Shown: piece by piece, positions 1-9,379 of the stretch
Position numbering within the stretch: the first letter of the stretch is position 1
Layout: the number at the start of each line of letters is the position of its first letter
NCBI RefSeq assembly: GCF_000266905.1
Contig: NC_018027.1
Span: forward strand, 2,108,001 to 2,172,000
DNA: 64,000 nt
DNA from: Mycolicibacterium chubuense NBB4
GTDB lineage: Bacteria > Actinomycetota > Actinomycetes > Mycobacteriales > Mycobacteriaceae
Direction of reading: 5' to 3'
The notes under the pieces: model-generated
What the model saw: the letters and a program-made list of their open reading frames with translations, nothing else
What the model was told of the DNA's origin: nothing
The model's database searches: none
Translations under genes and position numbers: made by a program

Positions 1-1145
1 GCCACGTCGCCGTAGTCCTGCACCTTGGACCGGATGCGGTGACCCGCGGCGCGCGCTTCGTTCTCGGTCAGCCCGACGCAGGCGATCTGCGGTTCGGTGA
101 ACACCGCAGACGGCACGTGACGGTGATTGGCCGGCATCAGGTTCTCGGTGTCGTCCCAGTCCTGCAGCAGATTGTGTTTGACCACGCGTGCTTCGTGGTT
201 GGCGACGTGCTTGAGCTGGTAGGGCGAGCTGACGTCGCCGAGCGCGAAGATGTTGCGCGCCGTGGTGCGCTGGTATTCGTCGACCAGGACCAGCCCGTCG
301 CGGACCTGAACCCCGGCGTGGTGCGCGTCGAGTCTGTCGCCGTTGGGGATGCGGCCGGTGGCGACCAGCAGCGCGTCGCCGCGCAGCGTCGAACCGTCGT
401 CGAGCTCCAGCGTCACCCCCGAGTCGTCCGAACTGCCGCCGACGACGTTGCGGCGGCTGCGGATCTCCCACTTCTTCCCCGCGATGTCGGTGAAGCGTTC
501 GCAGACCGTGTCGTCGCAGTGCGACAGCATCGTGGTGCCGCGCAGCACGATCGTCACGCGCGACCCGAGAGACGAGAAGACGTGGGCGAACTCCGCCGCG
601 ACGAAGCCGCCGCCGACGATCACGAGGTGCTCGGGCAGATCCGAGATCCGCATGATGGTGTCGCTGGTGTGATACCGCACCCCGCAGTCGGCGATCGCCG
701 GCGGCACGGTCGCCCGGGCGCCCGCGGCGATGACCACCTGATCGGCGGTGAACTCCGCGCCGTCGTCGGTCCGCAGCCGGTAGCCGTCGTCGGTCGCGGC
801 GGCGAACCTGGTGTGGCCGGCAAACACCTCGACGTTCGGCGACGACCGCCGGTAGTGCTCGCCCCCGGTCGCCAGCGGGTCGATGCGGCCGAACACGCGC
901 GAGACGATGTCCGACCAGCGGACCGAGTCGATGCGGCCGTCGACCCCGAACCGGGGGGACTCGCGGATCTGTTCGGCCACGCCGGCGGCGTAGACGAACA
1001 TCTTGGTGGGGATGCAGCCCACGTTGAGGCAGGTGCCGCCGAAGACACCGGACTCGGCGATCGCCACCCGCTTGTCGACGTAGCGCTCGTCGAGGATCGT
1101 GTTCCCGGAACCGGTTCCGATGATCGCGATGTCGAAGTCAGCCAT
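1..1145 (-). CDS. mtr: Mycothione reductase (C-terminus cut by window edge)
   Basis: Flavoprotein disulfide reductase that uses NADPH to reduce oxidised mycothiol (mycothione) in the cytosol. The reading frame begins at the ATG at 1145 and stays open to base 1, giving about 381 codons; the stop lies outside the window. An N-terminal FAD fold (IGTGSGN) leads into the redox-active disulfide motif GGTCLNVGCIPTK encoded near 1015-1055. A second Rossmann motif (VIVGGGFVAAEFAH) for NADPH follows, then the conserved ATGRIPN stretch. The start overlaps the stop of the upstream hydrolase gene by 8 nt, so translation is probably coupled. The GGTCLNVGC disulfide is shared with lipoamide and glutathione reductases; assignment to Mtr rests on family resemblance and mycobacterial context. 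Confidence 0.9.
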   Translation of the reverse strand, partial: MADFDIAIIGTGSGNTILDERYVDKRVAIAESGVFGGTCLNVGCIPTKMFVYAAGVAEQIRESPRFGVDGRIDSVRWSDIVSRVFGRIDPLATGGEHYRRSSPNVEVFAGHTRFAAATDDGYRLRTDDGAEFTADQVVIAAGARATVPPAIADCGVRYHTSDTIMRISDLPEHLVIVGGGFVAAEFAHVFSSLGSRVTIVLRGTTMLSHCDDTVCERFTDIAGKKWEIRSRRNVVGGSSDDSGVTLELDDGSTLRGDALLVATGRIPNGDRLDAHHAGVQVRDGLVLVDEYQRTTARNIFALGDVSSPYQLKHVANHEARVVKHNLLQDWDDTENLMPANHRHVPSAVFTEPQIACVGLTENEARAAGHRIRSKVQDYGDV

Positions 1146-2148
1146 GCCGTTCACTCTCGTTCGTCAGATACCAGTCGAGCCACCGATCGAGCTCGGCATA
1201 CGCCGCGCGCCGCGATTCGGGCACGGACAGGAACACGTCGTGCTTGGCGTCGACGATCGGCGCGACCGTCGTCCGGTTGCCGATGCACCCGGCCCAGCGC
1301 GCGATCTGCGCGACGTCGAGCACGGCGTCTCCCCGCTGGATCAGGTCGGGGTCGGCGACCTCCCGCACGCTGCGGTCCGACCGCAGGATCAGGTTGGGCA
1401 CCCCGACGTCCAGGCCGCGGTGCAGACGCGCCTGGCCGCGCCGGATCGCGTGGATCCAGCCGAAGGTGACCGGGAAGCCGCCCACCGGTTTCCAGGTGAG
1501 GTCGTAGTCGAACTCGCCGGCGTAGTCGCTGTGCAGCGTGGTGCCGTAGCCGCCCTGGCTGGGCCGGCGCACCACCGAGCGCTTGCGCAGCCGGCCCATC
1601 GCGCGCAGCACCGCCGACGTGGGGGCCGACCGCAGGATGGCGGGGCCTTGCAGATCCAGCCACGGGCTGTTGAGGATCAGCCCCGACACGCTCGGGTGGC
1701 CCGCCGCATCCGCACGCCCGCGCAGCCGGTCCAGCCACAGCGACACCACCAGGCCGCCGGCGGAATGACCGTAGACCAGGACGCGCGCCGGGGATGCCTG
1801 CGTGATCACCGCGAGCGCCTGCTCGAGTTCCGCGTCGTAGCGGGCGAGATCGGTGGTGAAGTGCGGGGTCTGCCCCTCGCGGTGCGAGCGCCCGCATTTG
1901 TGCAGGTCGAGGGCGTAGAACGCGAAGCCGCGGGCGTCGAAGTGGTCGGCGAGCTCGGTGTTGAAGAAATAGTCGGTGAACCCGTGCACCATCAGCACCG
2001 CGTGGCGGGCCGCCGCATCGGCCCCATCGCCGGGGCCGCCGCGGCGCACCAGCGTCGCCTCCAGATCGCCTTCGCCGTCGGGATCGGGGCCCAGGGCGAA
2101 GGTGCGTTGCCAGTATCCGGGTAGAACGTCGGGCTCCCATCCAGACAC
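1138..2148 (-). CDS. Alpha/beta hydrolase (serine aminopeptidase S33 / lysophospholipase-like)
   Basis: Predicted cytosolic serine hydrolase of 336 residues; the substrate is unknown. HGFTDYF near residues 55-61 resembles the oxyanion-hole strand. GHSAGG at 127-132 carries the nucleophile Ser129, and a His in KHDVF near residue 303 is the likely catalytic base. An upstream ATG in frame would add 92 residues of unlikely composition. The GTG at 2148 is preferred because a TAGGGT -10 box ends 7 nt before it, which predicts a leaderless message. The stop overlaps the mtr start, so the two genes form an operon. The order matches the Rv2854-Rv2855 pair. Confidence 0.82.
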   Translation of the reverse strand: MSGWEPDVLPGYWQRTFALGPDPDGEGDLEATLVRRGGPGDGADAAARHAVLMVHGFTDYFFNTELADHFDARGFAFYALDLHKCGRSHREGQTPHFTTDLARYDAELEQALAVITQASPARVLVYGHSAGGLVVSLWLDRLRGRADAAGHPSVSGLILNSPWLDLQGPAILRSAPTSAVLRAMGRLRKRSVVRRPSQGGYGTTLHSDYAGEFDYDLTWKPVGGFPVTFGWIHAIRRGQARLHRGLDVGVPNLILRSDRSVREVADPDLIQRGDAVLDVAQIARWAGCIGNRTTVAPIVDAKHDVFLSVPESRRAAYAELDRWLDWYLTNESERHG

Positions 2149-2155
2149 GAAAGCC

Positions 2156-2161
2156 ACCCTA
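2156..2161 (-). promoter_or_regulatory. -10 box (TAGGGT) of hydrolase-mtr operon
   Basis: TAGGGT on the minus strand ends 7 nt before the GTG at 2148, the spacing expected for a leaderless transcript. No clear -35 is visible. Confidence 0.5.
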
Positions 2162-2257
2162 ATGGGCGGGGGTGGTCGGGAGGTTGCGGGCGAGCGCGGC
2201 GGGATAACCTGAACAGCGGTAAGCCGTGTGCAACGGGGATGCGACCACGAAGGGCCG

Positions 2258-3784
2258 ATGGAGTTGGCGTCTGAAGCAGAGAAGACCGACGTCCTGCTGG
2301 TGGGGGCGGGCATCATGAGCGCCACCCTGTCCGCGTTGCTGCGGTTGGTGGAACCGAACTGGTCGATGACGTTGGTCGAGCGCCTCGACGGCGCCGCCGC
2401 CGAGAGCAGCGATCCGTGGAACAACGCGGGTACCGGTCACTCCGCTCTGTGTGAGCTCAACTACACCCCGGCGCGTCCGGACGGCACGATCGACATCGCC
2501 AAGGCGGTGAACGTCAACGAGCAGTTCCAGGTTTCGCGCCAGTTCTGGACGTACGCCGTCGAGAACGGCGTGCTGCCGGACGTCCGCAGCTTCCTCAACC
2601 CCATCCCGCACGTGAGCTTCGTGCAGGGCGCCGACAACGTCGAGTATCTGCGGCGCCGGTACGAGGCGCTGGTCACCAACCCGCTGTTCGCGACGATGGA
2701 GTTCATCGACGACCGCGACGAGTTCGTGCGCCGGCTGCCGCTGATGGCCGACAAGCGCGACTTCTCCGAGCCGGTGGGCCTGAACTGGACGCAGGACGGC
2801 ACCGACGTCGACTTCGGTTCGCTGTCGCGCCAGCTGATCGGCTTCGGCGCCAAGCAGGGGATGGCGACGCTGTTCGGTCACGACGTCACCGACCTGAGCC
2901 AGAACTCCGACGGCAGGTGGACCGTCAAGGTCGTCAACCGGCGCACCGGTCAGAAGCGCGCGTTCAACGCCGGATTCGTTTTCGTCGGTGCCGGCGGTGG
3001 CGCCCTGCCGCTGCTGCAGAAGGCGGGCATCAAGGAGGCCAAGGGCTTCGGCGGGTTCCCCGTCGGCGGGCAGTGGTTGCGCAGCGGAAACCCGGACCTG
3101 ACCGCCCGCCACCAAGCCAAGGTGTACGGGTTGCCGCCGCTGGGCGCACCGCCGATGTCGGTGCCGCACCTGGACACGCGCGTCATCAACGGCAGGTCCT
3201 GGTTGCTGTTCGGGCCGTTCGCGGGCTGGTCGCCGAAATTCCTCAAGCAGGGCAAGGTCACCGACCTCCCGTTCTCGGTCAAGCCGAACAACCTGGTGTC
3301 GATGCTCGGCGTGGGACTGACCGAGATGGGCCTGCTGCGCTACCTCATCGGTCAGCTGCTGCTGAGCGAATCCGCACGCGTCGATGCGCTTCGCGAATTC
3401 GCGCCGAGCGCAAAGGATTCCGACTGGGAACTCGACATCGCCGGCCAGCGCGTGCAGGTGATCCGCAAGGCCAAGGGCAAGGGCGGAGTGCTCGAGTTCG
3501 GCACCACCGTGCTCTCGGCGGCCGACGGCAGCATCGCGGGGCTGCTCGGTGCGTCGCCGGGGGCGTCGACGGCGGTGCCCGCGATGCTCGACGTGATGTC
3601 GCGCTGCTTCTCCGACCGTTACCAGAGCTGGCTGCCGACGCTCAAGGCGATCGTGCCGTCGCTGGGCACCGAACTGTCCAAGGAGCCCAAGCTCTTCGAA
3701 GAGATCTGGGCGCGCGGCACCGAGGTGCTCCAGCTCGACCGGCCGGCCGGCGGCGTGCCCTCCTCGGCCGCGGCGACCGTTTGA
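2258..3784 (+). CDS. mqo: Malate:quinone oxidoreductase
   Basis: FAD-dependent peripheral membrane enzyme that oxidises malate to oxaloacetate and passes electrons to menaquinone, serving both the TCA cycle and respiration. The 508-residue product starts at the ATG at 2258, which has a GAAGGG Shine-Dalgarno just upstream; an in-frame GTG at 2228 is less likely. It has the FAD motif GAGIMS (16-21), the family signatures [17 protein letters not shown] and [11 protein letters not shown], and a conserved C-terminal half ([25 protein letters not shown]). It is divergent from the hydrolase gene, with 109 nt between the two starts, and the acetyltransferase gene follows after 15 nt. Confidence 0.95.
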   Translation: MELASEAEKTDVLLVGAGIMSATLSALLRLVEPNWSMTLVERLDGAAAESSDPWNNAGTGHSALCELNYTPARPDGTIDIAKAVNVNEQFQVSRQFWTYAVENGVLPDVRSFLNPIPHVSFVQGADNVEYLRRRYEALVTNPLFATMEFIDDRDEFVRRLPLMADKRDFSEPVGLNWTQDGTDVDFGSLSRQLIGFGAKQGMATLFGHDVTDLSQNSDGRWTVKVVNRRTGQKRAFNAGFVFVGAGGGALPLLQKAGIKEAKGFGGFPVGGQWLRSGNPDLTARHQAKVYGLPPLGAPPMSVPHLDTRVINGRSWLLFGPFAGWSPKFLKQGKVTDLPFSVKPNNLVSMLGVGLTEMGLLRYLIGQLLLSESARVDALREFAPSAKDSDWELDIAGQRVQVIRKAKGKGGVLEFGTTVLSAADGSIAGLLGASPGASTAVPAMLDVMSRCFSDRYQSWLPTLKAIVPSLGTELSKEPKLFEEIWARGTEVLQLDRPAGGVPSSAAATV

Positions 3785-3799
3785 CGGCGACCACCGACG

Positions 3800-4246
3800 A
3801 TGACAGTCGCGCTGCGCCGCAGCTGGGCCAAGGACCTCGACGCCGCGACCCTCTACGAACTGCTCAAGCTGCGCGTCGAGGTGTTCGTCGTCGAGCAGGC
3901 CACCCCCTACCCGGAACTCGACGGCCGCGACCTGCTCGCCGAGACACGCCATTTCTGGCTGGAAACTGCTGAGGGTCAAGTGATTTCGACACTACGTCTG
4001 ATGGAGGAGCATCCGGCCGGGCAGAAGGCCTTCCGGATCGGCCGGGTGTGCACCAAGCGCAGCGTCCGCGGGTGCGGACACGCCGCGCGGCTGGTGCAGG
4101 CCGCACTGGCCGAAGTCGGTGACTACCCCTGCCACATCAACGCGCAGACCTATCTCGCACAGATGTACGGCCGGCTCGGCTTCGTCCGCGACGGCGACGA
4201 GTTCCTCGACGACGGAATCCCGCATGTGCCGCTGGTGAAACCGTGA
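3800..4246 (+). CDS. GNAT family N-acetyltransferase (ElaA-like)
   Basis: Predicted acetyl-CoA-dependent N-acetyltransferase of 148 residues with unknown acceptor. The N-terminus ([16 protein letters not shown]) is typical of the ElaA subgroup. The central [21 protein letters not shown] segment corresponds to the acetyl-CoA pyrophosphate-binding loop, and [16 protein letters not shown] is the usual C-terminal signature. The TGA overlaps the GTG of the downstream chelatase gene (GTGA), so the two are probably translated together. Matches Rv2851c by position. Confidence 0.85.
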   Translation: MTVALRRSWAKDLDAATLYELLKLRVEVFVVEQATPYPELDGRDLLAETRHFWLETAEGQVISTLRLMEEHPAGQKAFRIGRVCTKRSVRGCGHAARLVQAALAEVGDYPCHINAQTYLAQMYGRLGFVRDGDEFLDDGIPHVPLVKP

Positions 4247-6132
4247 CCGCGGTGGGTTCCGCCGAGGCGCTCTACCCCTTCAGCGCGCTGGTGGGCCACG
4301 ACCGGCTGCGACTGGCGCTGCTGCTGTGCGCGGTGCGGCCCGACATCGGCGGCGTGCTCATCCGCGGCGAGAAGGGCACCGCCAAGTCCACCGCCGTGCG
4401 CGGTCTCGCCCACGTGCTCTCCGAGGCCTTCAGGGCATCCGGCGATGACGGCGGCCAGCTGGTGGAACTGCCGATCGGCGCCACCGAGGACCGGGTGGTC
4501 GGATCGCTGGACCTGCAGAAGGTGCTGCGCGACGGCGAGCACGCCTTCTCACCGGGCCTGCTCGCCCGTGCGCACCGCGGCGTGCTGTACGTCGACGAGG
4601 TGAACCTGCTGCACGACCACCTGGTCGACGTGCTGCTGGACGCCGCGGCCATGGGCCGCGTGCACATCGAACGCGACGGCGTCTCCCACAGCCACGAGGC
4701 GCGATTCGTGCTGATCGGCACGATGAATCCCGAGGAGGGGGAGTTGCGGCCGCAGCTCCTCGACCGGTTCGGCCTCACCGTCGACGTCGCGGCCTCCCGC
4801 GACGTCGACGTCCGCGCCGAGGTGATCCGCCAGCGCCTGGCCTTCGAAGCCGACCCCGCCGCCTTCGCGCAGCGCTACGCCGAGGCGGACGCACAGGTGG
4901 CCGCCCGCATCGCCGAAGCGCGCGCTCTGCTCCCCGATGTGGTGCTGCCGGACAAGGAGTTACGCCGGATCGCGGCGCTGTGCGCCGCGTTCGACGTCGA
5001 CGGGATGCGGGCGGACCTGGTGGTCGCGCGAACCGCGGTGGCGCACGCGGCGTGGCGGGGATCGCTGACCGTCGAAGAAGACGACATCCGTGTCGCGGCC
5101 GAACTCGCACTGCCGCACCGGCGCCGTCGCGACCCGTTCGACGACCCCGGTCTGGATCCCGACCGGCTCGACGACGCCATGCAGCAGGCCGGCGAGTCCG
5201 CCGAGAACAGCCCCGAGCCGGAGCCGGAGCCCGATCCGCCGGGCGGTGGCCAGTCGTCATCCGACGAGCTCGCCGACAACGCTGTCCCGCAACGGAATTC
5301 GCCGCCGCCGAGCCGGCCCAGCGCCCCGCCGGCGCAGCCCTTCCGGACCAGGGCGCTGGTCGTTCCCGGTGTCGGGGAGGGTGCGCCCGGACGCCGCTCG
5401 CGGGCACGCAACCGCACCGGCACGGTCGTCTCGGCCACCGCCGACACCGCCTCCGGCCACGGCCTCCACGTGTTCGCGACGCTGCTGGCCGCGGCCGGAC
5501 GGCAGGCTGATGCGGGCCGGGTGCGGCCGGCCCCCGACGACGTTCGCCGGGCGATTCGCGAAGGGCGCGAGGGAAATCTGGTCGTCTTCGTCGTCGACGC
5601 CTCGGGTTCGATGGCCGCCCGCGACCGGATGTCGGCGGTCAGCGGGGCGACGCTGTCGCTGCTGCGAGACGCCTACCAGCGCCGGGACAAGGTCGCGGTG
5701 ATCACGTTCCGCGGCCAGGACGCGAGGGTGCTGCTGCCGCCGACGTCGTCGGTGTACATCGCGAGCCGCCGGCTGACGCGGTTCGACACCGGGGGCAGGA
5801 CCCCGCTGGCACAGGGCCTGCTGGCGGCCCGCGACATGGTCGTGCGGGAACGCACCCGCGACCGCGCCCGCCGCAGCCTGGTGGTGGTGCTCACCGACGG
5901 GCGCGCGACCGGCGGACCCGACGCGCTCGGACGGACCCGCGTCGCCGCCGCCCGGCTGGTGGCCGAAGGCGTCGCCGCGGTAGTCGTCGACTGCGAAACC
6001 TCCTATGTGCGCCTGGGTTTGGCCGACGATCTGGCTCGGCACCTGAATGCCCCCTCGGTCCGGCTGGATGCACTGCGCGCCGAGCAGCTGACCGCGCTGG
6101 TCAAGGTCCAGGCGGACCGCGGCGCGGCCTGA
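4243..6132 (+). CDS. Magnesium/cobalt chelatase-like protein, fused ChlI AAA+ and ChlD VWA domains
   Basis: Predicted ATPase component of a metal chelatase of 629 residues. The N-terminal AAA+ domain has Walker [10 protein letters not shown] (42-50) and Walker B YVDEVNLL (about 116-122). A proline/glutamate-rich linker spans roughly residues 310-390. The C-terminal von Willebrand A domain has a MIDAS motif DASGSM beginning at Asp452. Its place directly upstream of cobO, cobB and cobA-cysG suggests a role in cobalt insertion into corrinoids with an unlinked CobN-type subunit, but this is inference; no CobN lies in the window. The GTG start overlaps the upstream stop. Confidence 0.87.
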   Translation: MTAVGSAEALYPFSALVGHDRLRLALLLCAVRPDIGGVLIRGEKGTAKSTAVRGLAHVLSEAFRASGDDGGQLVELPIGATEDRVVGSLDLQKVLRDGEHAFSPGLLARAHRGVLYVDEVNLLHDHLVDVLLDAAAMGRVHIERDGVSHSHEARFVLIGTMNPEEGELRPQLLDRFGLTVDVAASRDVDVRAEVIRQRLAFEADPAAFAQRYAEADAQVAARIAEARALLPDVVLPDKELRRIAALCAAFDVDGMRADLVVARTAVAHAAWRGSLTVEEDDIRVAAELALPHRRRRDPFDDPGLDPDRLDDAMQQAGESAENSPEPEPEPDPPGGGQSSSDELADNAVPQRNSPPPSRPSAPPAQPFRTRALVVPGVGEGAPGRRSRARNRTGTVVSATADTASGHGLHVFATLLAAAGRQADAGRVRPAPDDVRRAIREGREGNLVVFVVDASGSMAARDRMSAVSGATLSLLRDAYQRRDKVAVITFRGQDARVLLPPTSSVYIASRRLTRFDTGGRTPLAQGLLAARDMVVRERTRDRARRSLVVVLTDGRATGGPDALGRTRVAAARLVAEGVAAVVVDCETSYVRLGLADDLARHLNAPSVRLDALRAEQLTALVKVQADRGAA

Positions 6133-6154
6133 CAGTCACAGAAGGAAAGAAGCG

Positions 6155-6769
6155 ATGCCTCAGGGACAACCGGTGGCCGTGCCCCGTGACGGGCTGACGA
6201 CACGGGCACGGCGCAACGCCCCGCTGCTGGCCGTGCACACCGGGCCGGGCAAGGGCAAGTCCACGGCCGCGTTCGGCATGGCGCTGCGGGCCTGGAATCA
6301 GGGGTTCGACATCGGCGTGTTCCAGTTCGTCAAGAGTGCGAAGTGGAAGGTCGGCGAGGAGACCGCGTTTCGCGAACTCGGCCGCGCCCACGACGAGCGC
6401 GGCATCGGTGGACCGGTCGAGTGGCACAAGATGGGCTCGGGCTGGTCGTGGTCGCGCAAGGCCGGCACCGAGGACGACCACGCGGCCGCGGCGGCCGAGG
6501 GCTGGGCCGAGATCGCGCGACGACTCGCCGACGAGCGCCACGACTTCTACGTGCTCGACGAATTCACCTATCCGCTGAAGTGGGGCTGGGTGGACGTCGA
6601 CGAGGTGGTCGACGTGCTGACCTCGCGACCGGGCACCCAGCACGTCGTGATCACCGGGCGCGACGCGCCTGCGGCGCTGTGTGAGGCCGCGGACCTGGTC
6701 ACCGAGATGACCAAGGTCAAGCATCCGATGGATGCGGGGCGCAAGGGCCAGAAGGGGATCGAGTGGTGA
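6155..6769 (+). CDS. cobO: Cob(I)yrinic acid a,c-diamide adenosyltransferase
   Basis: Transfers the 5'-deoxyadenosyl group of ATP to the cobalt of reduced corrinoids in B12 synthesis or salvage. The 204-residue protein is of CobO/BtuR type, with P-loop TGPGKGKST (29-37), the FQFVKSAKW segment, YVLDEFTYP (Walker B-like) and VITGRDAP, all family signatures. A GAAGGAAAG ribosome site precedes the ATG. It lies 22 nt after the chelatase gene and 7 nt before cobB, within one corrinoid operon. Confidence 0.94.
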   Translation: MPQGQPVAVPRDGLTTRARRNAPLLAVHTGPGKGKSTAAFGMALRAWNQGFDIGVFQFVKSAKWKVGEETAFRELGRAHDERGIGGPVEWHKMGSGWSWSRKAGTEDDHAAAAAEGWAEIARRLADERHDFYVLDEFTYPLKWGWVDVDEVVDVLTSRPGTQHVVITGRDAPAALCEAADLVTEMTKVKHPMDAGRKGQKGIEW

Positions 6770-6776
6770 ACGCAGC

Positions 6777-8144
6777 GTGAGCACGCCTGCCGTCGTGATC
6801 GCCGCGCCGGCCTCGGGTAGCGGCAAGACCACGCTGGCGACCGGGCTGATGGGCGCGCTGTGCAGGGCCGGGCACCGGGTCGCGCCGTTCAAGGTCGGCC
6901 CCGACTTCATCGATCCCGGCTACCACGCCCTGGCCGCCGGCCGCCCCGGCCGCAACCTCGACCCGGTCCTCGTCGGCGAGCCGCTGATCGGCCCGCTGTA
7001 CCGGCACGGCAGCGACGACGCCGACATCGCCGTCGTCGAGGGCGTCATGGGGTTGTTCGACGGCCGCATCGGCGACACCGCCACCGGAGCCGCTCGCGGC
7101 AGCACCGCCCAGGTGGCCTCGCTGCTCGGCGCGCCCGTCGTCCTCGTCGTCGACGCCCGCGGCCAGAGCCACAGCGTCGCGGCACTGCTGCACGGATTCG
7201 CCACCTTCGATCCGGGCGTGCGCCTGGCCGGGGTGATCCTGAACCGGGTGGGTTCGCCGCGGCACGAGACGGTCCTTCGTCAGGCGTGCGAGCAGGCGGG
7301 CGTCACCGTGCTCGGGTCGATCCCGCGGTCCGACGAGCTGGCCGTCCCGTCGCGGCACCTCGGGCTGGTGACCGCCGTGGAACACGGCCGCCGCGCGGGA
7401 GCGGCGGTCGAGGCGATGACGGAGTTGGCGGCCCGCCACGTCGACCTCAACGCCGTGATGTCGCTCGCGGACAGCCGGGTGAGCGATCCGCCGTGGACGC
7501 CGCAGCGGTGCGAACCCGTGGCCGAGGCGGTGACCGTCGCGCTGGCCGCCGGACGCGCCTTCACCTTCGGCTACAGCGAGCACGCCGAACTGCTGCGCGC
7601 CGCAGGCGCGGACGTCGTCGCCTTCGACCCCCTGAACGACCCGCTGCCCGCCGAGGCGGCCGCGCTGGTGCTGCCCGGCGGTTTCCCCGAGGAGTTCGGC
7701 ACCGAGCTGTCGGCCAACGACGCCGTGCGCGGGCAGATCCGCGCGCTCGCCGGCCGCGGCGCTCCCATCCACGCCGAATGTGCGGGGCTGACCTACCTCG
7801 TGGACGACCTCGACGGGCACCCGATGTGTGGAGTGCTCGCCGGGTCGGCCCGGTTCACCGACACGCTCACCCTCGGGTACCGCGACGCGGTCGCGGTGGC
7901 CGATTCGTCGTTGCACGCCCTCGGTGATCGCACGGTCGGGCACGAGTTCCACCGCACCACGGTGCGATTCGTGGGCGAGCGGCAGGCGGCGTGGCGCTAC
8001 GCGGGCCGCGGCGGCGCGGCCGTCGACGACGGCGCCGTCCACCGTGGCGTGCACGCGGCCTATCTGCACACCCATCCGGCGGCTCATCCGAACGCGGTCG
8101 CCCGCTTCGTCGCCGCCGCCGCAACCTCTAAGCTCGCCGGGTGA
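6777..8144 (+). CDS. cobB: Cobyrinate a,c-diamide synthase
   Basis: ATP- and glutamine-dependent amidation of the a and c acetate side chains of (hydrogeno)cobyrinate. The 455-residue protein begins at the GTG at 6777; an ATG 45 nt upstream lies inside cobO and gives an unlikely leader. The N-terminal ATPase domain has P-loop APASGSGKTT (10-19) and FKVGPDFIDPGYH. The C-terminal class I glutamine amidotransferase domain has the nucleophile Cys335 in HAECAGLTYL and a late GHEFHRTT segment. GTGA overlap with the next gene. Confidence 0.93.
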   Translation: MSTPAVVIAAPASGSGKTTLATGLMGALCRAGHRVAPFKVGPDFIDPGYHALAAGRPGRNLDPVLVGEPLIGPLYRHGSDDADIAVVEGVMGLFDGRIGDTATGAARGSTAQVASLLGAPVVLVVDARGQSHSVAALLHGFATFDPGVRLAGVILNRVGSPRHETVLRQACEQAGVTVLGSIPRSDELAVPSRHLGLVTAVEHGRRAGAAVEAMTELAARHVDLNAVMSLADSRVSDPPWTPQRCEPVAEAVTVALAAGRAFTFGYSEHAELLRAAGADVVAFDPLNDPLPAEAAALVLPGGFPEEFGTELSANDAVRGQIRALAGRGAPIHAECAGLTYLVDDLDGHPMCGVLAGSARFTDTLTLGYRDAVAVADSSLHALGDRTVGHEFHRTTVRFVGERQAAWRYAGRGGAAVDDGAVHRGVHAAYLHTHPAAHPNAVARFVAAAATSKLAG

Positions 8145-9346
8145 CCGAGAACGCCTACCTGGTCGGCCTGCGCCTTGCCGGCAAGAAAGTCGTTGTCGTG
8201 GGTGGAGGCACGGTGGCCCAGCGACGGCTGCCGCTGCTGGTCGCCACCGGGGCCGATGTGCACGTCATCACGCGAGAGGCCACCCCGGTCGTGGAGGCCA
8301 TCGACGGAATCACCCTGACACTGCGCGAGTTTCGCGACGGGGACCTCGAAGGCGCCTGGTATGTGATCGCAGCGACCGACGACCCGGACGTGAACGCGGC
8401 GATCGTCGCCGAGGCCGAGCACCGGCACGTGTTCTGCGTGCGCGCCGACATCGCTCGCGAGGGCACGGCCGTCACCCCGGCGACCTTCGAGTACGAGGGC
8501 CTCGAGGTCGGTGTCCTGGCCGGCGGCGAGCACCGCCGCTCGGCGGCGATCCGGACCGCCATCCGGGAGGCCCTGCAGCAGGGCCTCATCGCGGTGGACG
8601 CCGCCGACGCCCCGGGTGTCACCAAAGGCGGGGTGGCGCTGGTCGGCGGGGGACCGGGCGACCCCGAGCTGATGACGGTGCGCGGCAGGCGGCTGCTCGC
8701 GCACGCCGACGTCGTGGTCGCCGACCGGCTCGCGCCGCAGGAACTGCTCGCCGAGCTCTCGCCGGACGTCGAGGTGATCGATGCGGCGAAGATCCCCTAC
8801 GGACGGGCGATGGCGCAGGACGCGATCAACGCCGTCCTCATCGAGCGAGCCCGGCAGGGCAAGTTCGTGGTGCGGCTCAAAGGCGGCGACCCGTTCGTGT
8901 TCGCCCGCGGTTACGAAGAGGTCATCGCGTGCGCCGACGCGGGGATTCCGGTGACCGTCGTCCCCGGTGTGACCAGCGCCATAGCGGTTCCCGCGCTCGC
9001 CGGAGTTCCGGTCACCCATCGCGGGATGACGCACGAGTTCGTGGTGGTCAGCGGACATGTCGCGCCGGACCACCCCGAATCGTTAGTGAATTGGGATGCG
9101 CTGGCCGCGATGCACGGCACGATCGTGTTGCTGATGGCCGTCGAGCGCATCGAGCTGTTCGCCGAGGTTTTGCGAAAAGGCGGCCGACCTGCAGAGACGC
9201 CGGTGTTGGTGGTTCAGCACGGGACGACTTCGGCGCAGCGGACTTTGCGGGCGACGCTGACCGATGCGCCTGAACGGATCCGGTCGGAGGGCATTCGGCC
9301 CCCCGCGATCATCGTGATCGGGGCGGTGGCGGGCTTCGCCGGGTAA
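8141..9346 (+). CDS. cysG: Uroporphyrinogen-III C-methyltransferase with N-terminal precorrin-2 dehydrogenase domain
   Basis: Fusion enzyme of 401 residues. The N-terminal CysG-type domain (VVVVGGGTVAQRRLPLL, to about residue 150) should oxidise precorrin-2 with NAD and may chelate iron. The C-terminal SAM-dependent methyltransferase domain has VALVGGGPGDPELMT, VVRLKGGDPFVFARG and VVPGVTSAIAVPA, and makes precorrin-2 from uroporphyrinogen III. It therefore stands at the siroheme/cobalamin branch point. The domain order equals E. coli CysG, but in mycobacteria the gene is also called cobA. It is the last gene of the corrinoid run and efpA follows after 33 nt with its own promoter. Confidence 0.93.
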   Translation: MTENAYLVGLRLAGKKVVVVGGGTVAQRRLPLLVATGADVHVITREATPVVEAIDGITLTLREFRDGDLEGAWYVIAATDDPDVNAAIVAEAEHRHVFCVRADIAREGTAVTPATFEYEGLEVGVLAGGEHRRSAAIRTAIREALQQGLIAVDAADAPGVTKGGVALVGGGPGDPELMTVRGRRLLAHADVVVADRLAPQELLAELSPDVEVIDAAKIPYGRAMAQDAINAVLIERARQGKFVVRLKGGDPFVFARGYEEVIACADAGIPVTVVPGVTSAIAVPALAGVPVTHRGMTHEFVVVSGHVAPDHPESLVNWDALAAMHGTIVLLMAVERIELFAEVLRKGGRPAETPVLVVQHGTTSAQRTLRATLTDAPERIRSEGIRPPAIIVIGAVAGFAG

Positions 9347-9365
9347 AGGATTCTTAAGAGTACTG

Positions 9366-9371
9366 TAAGGT
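9366..9371 (+). promoter_or_regulatory. -10 box (TAAGGT) of efpA, predicted leaderless
   Basis: TAAGGT ends 8 nt before the efpA ATG at 9380. An AT-rich imperfect palindrome with core TCTTAAGA (9352-9359) sits just upstream in the -35 zone and could be a regulator site. Confidence 0.55.
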
Positions 9372-9379
9372 AACTCGTT

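Noticed and set aside
39..1469. A 476-codon plus-strand frame opposite mtr and the hydrolase
   Set aside because: The minus strand carries clear mycothione reductase motifs; the plus frame has none and spans two real genes.
2159..3979. A 606-codon minus-strand frame opposite mqo
   Set aside because: Shadow of mqo and the GNAT gene; no recognisable domain.
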